Shown here: one piece after another, positions 1 through 5,506 of the stretch
Position numbering within the stretch: position 1 is the first letter of the stretch
How the letters are laid out: each line of letters begins with the position of its first letter
From: Candidatus Delongbacteria bacterium
GTDB lineage: Bacteria; UBA4055
DNA: 5,933 nucleotides
NCBI GenBank assembly: GCA_028702975.1
Contig: JAQVNT010000109.1
Span: 1-5,933, forward strand
Reading direction: 5' to 3'
Position numbers and translations under genes: made by a program
The notes under the pieces: model-generated
What the model saw: only the letters and a program-made list of their open reading frames with translations
Database searches by the model: none
What the model was told of the DNA's origin: nothing

Positions 1-129
1 GCGTATTTCAAACTGATGACCCTCATGAACGACTCTGTTTCAAAAGAAACCGTCATCAGCCTGATGTTCTCGTCCGTTTCATTTGTGATAAGTATAGTAC
101 TTTTTATTTATATACTGTTCAAATTCTGA
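1..129 (+). CDS. C-terminal end of a membrane protein (partial, 5' end outside window)
   Basis: Frame 1 is open from the window edge to a TGA at 127-129 and gives 42 residues. A short polar stretch (MNDSVSKETV) is followed by about 24 almost wholly hydrophobic residues (VISLMFSSVSFVISIVLFIY) and a final LFKF. This looks like the last transmembrane helix of an integral membrane protein with a very short C-terminal tail. Too little is present to name a family. Its last 22 nt overlap the 3' end of the NUDIX gene on the opposite strand, so the two genes converge. No start is visible. An open frame of 43 codons could arise by chance, but the strongly hydrophobic composition and the neat fit against the neighbour favour a real gene. 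Confidence 0.6.
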   Translation, partial: AYFKLMTLMNDSVSKETVISLMFSSVSFVISIVLFIYILFKF

Positions 130-572
130 TCCTCTGACTCGGAATAGAAGTTCTCAGTTTCTTCACCGGAATTGAATTTTCTGATCAGATCCGCAAGCAG
201 CGCGGGTTTAATGTTAAAAAACTCCAGATCGTCAAGATTGACCCATAAAAATTCAAGATGATCTTCAAGTGAATCGACCTTGAAATTATAGAATCTTTCA
301 TAATATGCATAAAGAAAATAATAAGCGATCTCATGGCAGCTCTTATTATCTGAATCATTAAAGATATTTTCGATCGTCCATAGAAGAGGACCTACTTTCC
401 CTTCAGTGCCTATCTCCTCCACCATTTCCCTGTCGAGCGCATTTTTTGCCGTCTCTTCGAACTCGATGTGCCCTCCGGGCAGAAAAGTGTAATCTTTATC
501 TTTCTGCCTTGCGAGAAGGATCTCGTTCTTATCGCTGTTTATGATAACCGCTCTGACAATATTTTCGATCAT
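108..572 (-). CDS. NUDIX hydrolase, 154 aa
   Basis: A single-domain NUDIX pyrophosphohydrolase. These enzymes cleave a nucleoside diphosphate linked to another group, using Mg2+ or Mn2+ held by the NUDIX box. The box GX5EX7REUXEEXG is complete: G34, E40, R48-E49, E52-E53 and G55. It follows the usual beta strand and turn (FLPGGH, residues 30-35). The final hydrophobic position of the consensus is Thr56. The C-terminal part (HEIAYYFLYAYY, then EFLWVNLDDLE) has the strand and W-x-x-hydrophobic-D-x-L pattern common in this superfamily. There is no signal peptide, so it is cytoplasmic. The ATG at 570-572 is preceded by a G6 run (complement of 578-583) at 5 nt, which supports this start. Substrate cannot be told from sequence: nucleotide sanitation (8-oxo-dGTP type) and ADP-ribose or sugar-nucleotide hydrolysis are all possible. 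The last 15 or so residues are acidic and probably disordered. Confidence 0.93.
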   Translation of the reverse strand: MIENIVRAVIINSDKNEILLARQKDKDYTFLPGGHIEFEETAKNALDREMVEEIGTEGKVGPLLWTIENIFNDSDNKSCHEIAYYFLYAYYERFYNFKVDSLEDHLEFLWVNLDDLEFFNIKPALLADLIRKFNSGEETENFYSESEDQNLNSI

Positions 573-602
573 ATAAACCCCCCGTTTTATCCGCTGATAC
601 GG

Positions 603-631
603 AATTTAAACTAATTTCGGCGGTAATTCAA
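603..631 (-). promoter_or_regulatory. Candidate sigma70-type promoter for the NUDIX gene
   Basis: On the minus strand, TTGAAT (complement of 626-631) and TAAATT (complement of 603-608) are separated by exactly 17 nt. Each matches 4 of 6 consensus positions. A start point near 596 would give a leader of about 24 nt carrying the G6 ribosome-binding run. The region is AT-rich, so chance matches are possible. Confidence 0.4.
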
Positions 632-653
632 TAAAAAACATTATGTTCACCAC

Positions 654-684
654 TTGTAAAAAGTAAGGATTTGTTTTATATTTG
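654..684 (+). promoter_or_regulatory. Candidate promoter for the TPR histidine kinase
   Basis: TTGTAA at 654-659 and TATATT at 677-682 are spaced by 17 nt (4/6 and 5/6 matches to the sigma70 consensus). The same -10 region, TATATTTG at 677-684, also fits the TAnnTTTG element described for Bacteroidetes promoters, with CTTG at 653-656 as a near match to the upstream TTTG. Either reading puts the transcript start near 689-691. That is downstream of the most distal possible TTG start (682) and argues for the GTG at 712 as the real start. Confidence 0.5.
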
Positions 685-700
685 AAACGGGGAGCATTAA

Positions 701-707
701 AGGGGAG
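701..707 (+). promoter_or_regulatory. Ribosome-binding site deciding the kinase start
   Basis: AGGGGAG lies 4 nt before the GTG at 712-714. The spacing is a little short but usable. The competing in-frame TTG at 682 has only AAGGA (665-669) about 12 nt upstream, which is too far, and that TTG sits inside the candidate -10 element. Confidence 0.55.
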
Positions 708-711
708 CAGA

Positions 712-2367
712 GTGGAAAGGGCAAAAAAAGAGATAGACCGTACTATTGAATTACTCAAAGACGAAGTACTGAAGAATTTTACCAAGGATAATTATCAAAA
801 GATCGTATCGGGTGCAGCAGAAACGCTATTAAGATCAAATGAAATCAATTATCCCAGGGGAAAGTACGGGGCTCTGAATATACTCGGCAATGCGGCTTTT
901 ACTGTCTGCGACTATAACAAAGCTCAAAAATACTTTATTGAATCTCTCGCCGCTGCCGATGAGATGAAAGACGATAAGAACATAGCTTTCGCTCTGAATA
1001 ACATAGGTATTGTATATTTCAGGCTCAAGCAGTTCGACAAAGCTCTCGAATATTATGAAAAAGCCCTTGCGATCAAAATAAGAACAGCTGAAAGATCAAG
1101 TATTTCGACAGCATATAACAATATTGGACTTGTTTACGATAATCTGAAAGATTTCGATAAAGCACTTGAGTATTTTAAAAAGTCTATGAAGATAGACAGG
1201 GAGACGGGTAATAAACATGCTTTAAGCAGGTCTTTGAATAATATCGGTCTTGTCTGGAAACATAAAGGAGACAAAAATAAATCTCTTAAACATTTTAACG
1301 AATCGTATGAAATAAGCAGAAAAGACTTATATAACAAAGGAATGGCTACTGCGCTTTCGAATATCTGTACCCACTATTTTGAGACCGGTGAATATGATCT
1401 CTCTCTTGAAAAAGGACTTGAAGGCGAAAAACTTGCCGATTCGATCCATTCGAATAATCATCTTCTGAACTTTTACGGGCAGATATCCGAGGCTTATGAA
1501 AAAAAGGGCGATTTTGAGAATGCCCTAATATATCTGAAAAAACATTTTGTGCTTAAGGATCAAATATTTTCTGAAGAATCTCAGAACAGGATTTTCGAAA
1601 TGCAGATCAGATATGAATCAGAGAAGAAAGAAAAAGAAGCCGAGATCTACAGGCTGAAAAATGAAGAGCTGTCGGATATGAACGCAACAAAAGACAAATT
1701 CTTCAGAATAATCCACCACGACCTTCTTAATCCTTTTACGGCCATACACTCAACGGCTGATTTTCTGGACAAATTCTACGATAAGATCGACGAATCGAAA
1801 AGGAGGAGTTATGTAAAAATGATCTTAGGCTCATCCGAAAGACTTCTGAAACTTATTGACAACCTTTTCGAATGGGTAAAAGCTCAAGCCGGAGAAATTG
1901 ATTTTGTTCCTGAGAAAATAAATGTCAGGGAGATAGTCGAGTACAATTTGCAGCTTCTGGGTAATAATATCAATTCGAAAGAGCTTTCAACTGAGATCAG
2001 GATCCCCGCGGCGTGTTTTGTGAATGCAGACCGCAACATGCTCGATACAATAATAAGGAACCTCATAGCTAACGCAATAAAGTTTACGGGAGAAGGCGGA
2101 AGGATCGTCATTTCGGCAAGACCGGTCGGGGAGATCGTCAGGCTGTATGTGGAGGATAACGGAATCGGAATAGAAAAGTCAAATATCCAAAAACTGTTCA
2201 AGGTCGAAGAAGCTTTTTCAACGGCTGGAACCAACGAAGAGAAAGGTACCGGGCTGGGACTTATTCTTGTTAAAGAGTTCCTGGACATAAGCGGCGGTAA
2301 GGTTTATGTTAAAAGCAAGCCCGGAAAAGGTACGCGGTTCACGATCGAAATTCCCGGATATGTTTAA
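712..2367 (+). CDS. Cytoplasmic TPR sensor histidine kinase (TPR6-coiled coil-HisKA-HATPase_c), 551 aa
   Basis: A soluble sensor kinase with no signal peptide, transmembrane segment or receiver domain. Counting from the upstream TTG at 682 (subtract 10 for the GTG start chosen here), residues 61-300 form six TPR-like units of exactly 40 residues. They begin at 61, 101, 141, 181, 221 and 261; units 2-4 carry the motif NNIG. A charged, probably coiled-coil linker (about 300-335) follows. The HisKA H-box is FFRIIHHDLLNPF with the likely phosphoacceptor His346 before Asp-Leu. The ATPase domain has the N-box (N460, N464), G1 (DNGIGI, 492-497), an F-box-like segment (LF at 505-506), G2 (GTGLGL, 522-527) and G3 (KPGKGT, 546-551). 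All catalytic motifs are intact. The TPR array probably binds a protein or peptide ligand. No response regulator is adjacent, so its partner is encoded elsewhere. The 81 nt before the next co-directional gene hold no terminator, so some read-through is likely. Start: GTG 712 is preferred over TTG 682 on promoter and ribosome-site grounds. Confidence 0.92.
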   Translation: MERAKKEIDRTIELLKDEVLKNFTKDNYQKIVSGAAETLLRSNEINYPRGKYGALNILGNAAFTVCDYNKAQKYFIESLAAADEMKDDKNIAFALNNIGIVYFRLKQFDKALEYYEKALAIKIRTAERSSISTAYNNIGLVYDNLKDFDKALEYFKKSMKIDRETGNKHALSRSLNNIGLVWKHKGDKNKSLKHFNESYEISRKDLYNKGMATALSNICTHYFETGEYDLSLEKGLEGEKLADSIHSNNHLLNFYGQISEAYEKKGDFENALIYLKKHFVLKDQIFSEESQNRIFEMQIRYESEKKEKEAEIYRLKNEELSDMNATKDKFFRIIHHDLLNPFTAIHSTADFLDKFYDKIDESKRRSYVKMILGSSERLLKLIDNLFEWVKAQAGEIDFVPEKINVREIVEYNLQLLGNNINSKELSTEIRIPAACFVNADRNMLDTIIRNLIANAIKFTGEGGRIVISARPVGEIVRLYVEDNGIGIEKSNIQKLFKVEEAFSTAGTNEEKGTGLGLILVKEFLDISGGKVYVKSKPGKGTRFTIEIPGYV

Positions 2368-2373
2368 AATCAG

Positions 2374-2402
2374 TTGACATTATTTATAAATGAAATTATC
2401 TT
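2374..2402 (+). promoter_or_regulatory. Sigma70-type promoter for the outer-membrane protein gene
   Basis: A perfect TTGACA at 2374-2379 is followed after 17 nt by TATCTT at 2397-2402 (4/6). A start point near 2409 would give a leader of about 40 nt with GGAGG at its end. It begins only 7 nt after the kinase stop codon. The TTG of this -35 box is also an in-frame start candidate for the next gene, but it has no ribosome site and would put 25 unrelated residues before the signal peptide. Confidence 0.55.
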
Positions 2403-2436
2403 GCCTTTGAAAAGTTTGAAAAAATCCAATTTATAT

Positions 2437-2441
2437 GGAGG
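2437..2441 (+). promoter_or_regulatory. Strong ribosome-binding site fixing the start at 2449
   Basis: GGAGG lies 7 nt before the ATG at 2449-2451, an ideal Shine-Dalgarno arrangement. The ATG opens directly into a signal peptide (MKKMILAMLLLL). This selects 2449 over the in-frame TTG at 2374. Confidence 0.85.
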
Positions 2442-2448
2442 ACGGATC

Positions 2449-3933
2449 ATGAAAAAAATGATTTTAGCGATGTTGTTACTTTTAAGCGTATTTACTTATG
2501 CGCAGGAAGAAACGGAGAGTTCCGCAAATACTCCGACAGTTACCGGAGGTGAAGAATCGCAGGGCATCGAAGGTGCGGCGGTTATAGGAGCGGTCACGGT
2601 TGACGGGAAAAATTATCAGCAGATAGGCTTAAGGCTCGATGTCCCTCTCGGAAAACTGGGGTTCGGTGTTGATATACAGCTTCTTCTTGACGAGGAAGGT
2701 AATATAAGAGAAGAGGACTGGGACGAGTTCGAGGATTATCTTGACAAGATATATTATGTTAGATGGGCAAAGAAAGGTGATCCGTTCTATATCAGGCTGG
2801 GCGGACTCGATTACAGCTATCTGGGGTATAATATCATCGTTGACGGCTACTCGAACATGATAGAGTATCCGCACTACAAAAGACTCGGAATGGAGATGAG
2901 CTTCGAAGCTGAAAAGTTCGGCGGAGAGCTTCTTATCAACAACTACAAGGAGCTGATCACTGACAAACCCGGGCTTCTGATCGGAACGAGGGCGTTCTAC
3001 AAAGTATGGGGCGAGCTGGCAGTCGGAGCTACTTTCGCGGCTGATCTGAACGAATACAACGGGCTCAGGGACAACGACGATGACGGATATCCGAACGAGA
3101 TAGACAGGTATCCCGAGGACGGAGATTACGCGACGGAATACGATTATTACCTATACGAATCAGATAACGATACAGCATTTACCGATCAGGCAGTATCTTA
3201 CGGTATAATCGACGGACTAAAAAAAGAGGATCTGGAGAACTTCAAGGACAGAACATCCACACTTTCGATCTGGGGTCTCGATATCGGCTATCCGCTTTAT
3301 AAAGGCGAATTTGTCGGGATCGATGTTTACGGTCAGATGGCTCAGATAGACGGATACGGATGGGGATTTTCAGCTCCCGCTTTCAGGATCAAATCGGGAC
3401 CGTTCGTTTTCAGAGCCGAGTACAGACACACTGACGGCGAGTTTTTATTCGGTTACTTCAACCCAACCTACGAGATGGAAAGAGCATTCTATGATGCAAA
3501 TTCAGGCACGTTTATGACCAAACAGGATCTGCTGGATTATATACCGGCTCTCGACGGGTACTTTGTCGGTATGCATTTTGACGGATGGGGAATATTCAGA
3601 CTGACCGCTAATTATCAGGACATGAGATCAGGTGACGGTGAGGATATTGAAGCTATAAAATCACTCACGGGTGAATTTGCCATAAACGAGAAGCTGGTCC
3701 CGAAACTTGCGGCCGCGAAAGCCTACTATATGCAGAACAATGTAGAGGATTTTAAAGAGTGGAAAACACCCAGTACTGTATTGGGTTATGTTTTAGGCTA
3801 CAACATCGCCGATGGAACTGCGATAATGTTCGATTACAGATACACTTTCCAGGATATGGACGGCAACGGCGAGATCGAGGGTAAGAATGAAACGGTCAAG
3901 ACTATCAGCGTAACGACAAAAGTAATGTTCTGA
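2449..3933 (+). CDS. Secreted outer-membrane beta-barrel-like protein with acidic calcium-type loops, 494 aa
   Basis: I do not recognise a named family. Residues 1-18 are a Sec signal peptide (two Lys, a Leu-rich core, then TYA before Gln19). A short polar, low-complexity segment (about 19-40) follows. The rest is rich in Tyr, Phe, Trp, Gly and Asp, with alternating polar and aromatic strands such as YVRWAKK, FYIRLGGLDYSYLGY, FVFRAEYRHTDGEF and IMFDYRYTF. The chain ends in VTTKVMF; a C-terminal Phe on the last strand is the usual signal for BAM-assisted barrel assembly. It is therefore probably a porin-like or other barrel protein of the outer membrane. Two acidic loops stand out. Residues 208-226 (DNDDDGYPNEIDRYPEDG) resemble a thrombospondin type-3/OmpA-linker calcium repeat. 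Residues 469-476 (DMDGNGEI) resemble an EF-hand or dockerin loop just before the last strand. The gene has its own promoter and a strong terminator after the stop, and lies 81 nt after the kinase. Substrate or role is unknown; an adhesin or surface-layer function is an alternative. Confidence 0.8.
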   Translation: MKKMILAMLLLLSVFTYAQEETESSANTPTVTGGEESQGIEGAAVIGAVTVDGKNYQQIGLRLDVPLGKLGFGVDIQLLLDEEGNIREEDWDEFEDYLDKIYYVRWAKKGDPFYIRLGGLDYSYLGYNIIVDGYSNMIEYPHYKRLGMEMSFEAEKFGGELLINNYKELITDKPGLLIGTRAFYKVWGELAVGATFAADLNEYNGLRDNDDDGYPNEIDRYPEDGDYATEYDYYLYESDNDTAFTDQAVSYGIIDGLKKEDLENFKDRTSTLSIWGLDIGYPLYKGEFVGIDVYGQMAQIDGYGWGFSAPAFRIKSGPFVFRAEYRHTDGEFLFGYFNPTYEMERAFYDANSGTFMTKQDLLDYIPALDGYFVGMHFDGWGIFRLTANYQDMRSGDGEDIEAIKSLTGEFAINEKLVPKLAAAKAYYMQNNVEDFKEWKTPSTVLGYVLGYNIADGTAIMFDYRYTFQDMDGNGEIEGKNETVKTISVTTKVMF

Positions 3934-3953
3934 TAATACACAAAAAACTTTCC

Positions 3954-3984
3954 GGGGCTCTTTTTCAGAGCCCTTTTTCTTTTA
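3954..3984 (+). terminator. Rho-independent terminator, probably working in both directions
   Basis: A perfect 6 bp stem GGGCTC (3955-3960) / GAGCCC (3968-3973), with a possible extra G-U pair, closes a 7 nt loop. It is followed by T5 at 3974-3978 and more T-rich sequence. It ends the barrel-gene transcript 21 nt after its stop. Read on the minus strand the same stem is followed, after a 7 nt gap, by a T6 run (complement of 3942-3947), so it may also end the binding-protein transcript. The stop codon of that gene (3965-3967) lies in the loop, and its last codons form one arm of the stem. Confidence 0.85.
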
Positions 3985-4807
3985 ATTCTTTTATAAAATC
4001 AAATATCCGGGGGCCTGGAACAGTTGTATGACTGCCTCCAATTATATAGATCCGTCCATTTTTCCACGCTTCAGTATTTTTAAAAAACTCCCAGTCGTCA
4101 AGAAGCTTTGTAACGTCAGGCATATTCGTATCAGGTACAAGATCGAGAATGATATCAGGGTTTAAAGCCATTATCGCTTCAGTACCGATCTTAGGATAAG
4201 GTATAGATGTTTCAAGTACATTTTCATGACCCAGCAGGGTTATAATGTCGTTCAGAAACCCGTTCCTCCCGTTCGAATAAATATAAGATACTCTGCTTCC
4301 GTACTCTCTTCCGGCAGAGATCAATACTTTTAACGGACCGGCCGGTTTTCTGTATGAGTTCAGAACAAGCTCAAGCGAATCCTTTATCGCGGATGCTCTT
4401 TTTTCTTTACCGAGCTGTTTTCCGATCACGAGAAAAGAATTCAGAATATCTTCAAGGCTTTCCTGCGGGACAGTTACACTTTTTATTCCGAACTTGTCAA
4501 GTTTTTGCGTAATGTGGTCCTGTGAGGGCATAAGAAAAACAGCATCAGGTTTAGCTGTCAGAACAAATTCGTAATTGAGTTCTGATATGCCGCCCACGAC
4601 AGGGATTTCTTTCGCGGCTTCCGGATAACTGCAGTGTCCGCTTGTTCCTATTATATCATCTCCCGAACCAAGAAAAAATAATGTTTCCACGATCCCCGGA
4701 GACATAGCGATTATTTTCCCTGATTTGTTCCTCTCGGCCACCGGAGCGGTACATGAAATAAGTAGCAGACACATTATAATAAGTATAAATTGAGCGTATT
4801 TAATCAT
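3965..4807 (-). CDS. BtuF/FhuD-like ABC transporter substrate-binding lipoprotein, 280 aa
   Basis: A helical-backbone (class III) periplasmic binding protein of the cobalamin/siderophore type, which captures a metal chelate and hands it to a BtuC-like permease. The N-terminus is a lipoprotein signal with lipobox L16-I17-S18-C19. Thr20 at +2 gives no inner-membrane retention signal. The first lobe starts with IIAMSPGIVETLFFLGSGDDIIG (written here as residues 32-54, key features S36-P37, E41-T42, L46-G47), then H58-C59-x-Y-P-E and PVVGG (69-73). N78-x-E80 and KPDAV (86-90) match the family's 'nlE.ilalkPDlV' pattern. A long helix (about 117-153) would join the lobes. The second lobe has NPDIIL and ends in the typical P264-G265-P266-R267. 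Length is normal for the family (E. coli BtuF is 266 aa). ATG 4805-4807 is preceded by AAGAGG at 5 nt. No permease or ATPase gene is adjacent and no cobalamin riboswitch fits in the short leader. Cobalamin, heme or an iron siderophore could be the ligand. Confidence 0.9.
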   Translation of the reverse strand: MIKYAQFILIIMCLLLISCTAPVAERNKSGKIIAMSPGIVETLFFLGSGDDIIGTSGHCSYPEAAKEIPVVGGISELNYEFVLTAKPDAVFLMPSQDHITQKLDKFGIKSVTVPQESLEDILNSFLVIGKQLGKEKRASAIKDSLELVLNSYRKPAGPLKVLISAGREYGSRVSYIYSNGRNGFLNDIITLLGHENVLETSIPYPKIGTEAIMALNPDIILDLVPDTNMPDVTKLLDDWEFFKNTEAWKNGRIYIIGGSHTTVPGPRIFDFIKELKEKGL

Positions 4808-4835
4808 AAAAACCTCTTAAATGCTTAACAAAAAA

Positions 4836-4863
4836 AAGATATAATATTATTGCGGAATAACAA
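4836..4863 (-). promoter_or_regulatory. Candidate promoter for the binding-protein gene
   Basis: On the minus strand TTGTTA (complement of 4858-4863) and TATCTT (complement of 4836-4841) are spaced by 16 nt, each with about 4/6 consensus matches. The leader would be only about 20 nt, ending in AAGAGG (complement of 4813-4818). Surrounding sequence is very AT-rich, so this is tentative. Confidence 0.35.
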
Positions 4864-4878
4864 GAAATTATTTAATAT
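4850..4878 (+). promoter_or_regulatory. Candidate promoter for the unknown 193-aa gene
   Basis: TTGCGG at 4850-4855 and TAATAT at 4873-4878 are spaced by 17 nt. It overlaps the oppositely directed promoter candidate for the binding-protein gene, so the 115 nt gap would be a compact divergent promoter region. A further TATAAT at 4840-4845 has no good -35 partner. Matches in such AT-rich DNA are weak evidence. Confidence 0.35.
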
Positions 4879-4922
4879 ATTTAGGAAAACAAAAATCGTC
4901 GAATTTTAAAGGAAATTGTTAT

Positions 4923-5504
4923 ATGAAGGAAATTAATGTTGCTGTAATTCATGATGCGTCGATATTTCACGAAGATATTATTATCGGCATAAACACACAC
5001 ATTAATTATGAGCCTAACAAACTGCATATTACCCACTACCTGATAAAGAACCAGATCCTTAAGCAGGTGGAACAGTATGAGAAGAGCCCGCAGACCTACA
5101 ACCTTGCAATGAAACTCAAATCCAACCTTGCCGATATAATTTACTGCCACAAAGAGGGAATAATAGGATTTGAGGATATTCAGGCGAACAAGGACTGCAC
5201 GAACGCTCAGTTCGACAATAAACTTGTCAGCGTGGGTTACAATATGATAAAAAAAGCCGAAGTGGATGTTGTATTCATCGCTACGCAATTCGGTGTCATA
5301 AAATACAATGTTAATACTATCGCGCTTGATAATGATCTTGATATTACTACGGTTTCATCCCCTTTGGAGTTTAGAAACAAGTTCAACCGATTCCTTTCAA
5401 AGATAAAAGACGATTATTTAAGGCACCATAAAATAAGGGTAAAGATAGTTAATGAGATCAAGGTGCGGGAGGATATGTTCCTCATTGCGCCGGACGAGAT
5501 GTAG
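4923..5504 (+). CDS. Unrecognised 193-aa cytoplasmic alpha/beta protein
   Basis: I do not recognise this protein. AAAGGA at 4908-4913, 9 nt before the ATG, and a candidate promoter upstream support the start. There is no signal peptide or transmembrane helix. Visible structure: a buried beta strand at the N-terminus (INVAVIHD, 4-11) followed by a His/Asp-rich stretch (H10, D11, H16, E17, D18, H26, H35, H38). A basic helical region lies at about 42-68. A second strand, ADIIYCHKEG (70-79), and a third, VDVVFIAT (114-121), come next. A Lys/Arg-rich helix, FRNKFNRFLSKIKDDYLRHHKIR, spans about 150-172 (given by its basic residues R151, K153, R156, K160, K162, R167, K170, R172). The strand order suggests a Rossmann-like or flavodoxin-like fold, which is inference only. 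It is divergent from the binding-protein gene and converges with pdxA, whose stop is 2 nt away. Codon use is like the neighbours and gives no sign of recent transfer. Confidence 0.8.
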   Translation: MKEINVAVIHDASIFHEDIIIGINTHINYEPNKLHITHYLIKNQILKQVEQYEKSPQTYNLAMKLKSNLADIIYCHKEGIIGFEDIQANKDCTNAQFDNKLVSVGYNMIKKAEVDVVFIATQFGVIKYNVNTIALDNDLDITTVSSPLEFRNKFNRFLSKIKDDYLRHHKIRVKIVNEIKVREDMFLIAPDEM

Positions 5505-5506
5505 CA

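Noticed and set aside
1134..1337. Minus-strand open frame opposite the TPR region
   Set aside because: A shadow of the repeat-coding sequence, with no start signals or recognisable product.
862..1581. The 120 nt periodicity as a possible CRISPR array or DNA tandem repeat
   Set aside because: The period comes from 40-residue TPR units. The DNA copies differ at many positions and are continuous coding sequence without spacers.
1884..2288. Long minus-strand open frame (134 codons) opposite the kinase domain
   Set aside because: It lies wholly inside the kinase coding region, has no ribosome site or recognisable domain, and its Ser/Leu/Ile-rich composition is what the antisense of kinase codons gives.
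2452..2458. A7 run at the start of the outer-membrane gene as a phase-variable tract
   Set aside because: Seven A from Lys codons in a signal peptide is common in AT-rich genomes and short for slippage control. The frame is intact.
2629..2874. Minus-strand open frame opposite the outer-membrane gene
   Set aside because: Fully inside a well-supported gene with signal peptide and ribosome site; no motif of its own.
4808..4922. Cobalamin riboswitch upstream of the BtuF-like gene
   Set aside because: The whole divergent gap is 115 nt and AT-rich, with no B12-box-like conserved core. A cobalamin riboswitch needs more room.
4881..5288. Minus-strand open frame (135 codons) opposite the unknown gene
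   Set aside because: The + strand gene has the ribosome site and a protein-like strand and helix pattern. The minus frame would run through the divergent promoter region and is low in charged residues, as expected for an antisense frame.
4923..5504. NYN/PIN-type nuclease or LacI/XylR-type ligand-binding domain for the unknown protein
   Set aside because: The opening strand VAVIHD and the VDVVFIAT strand are loosely similar to both, but the expected Asp motifs (such as S-G-D-x-D) and the domain length are missing.
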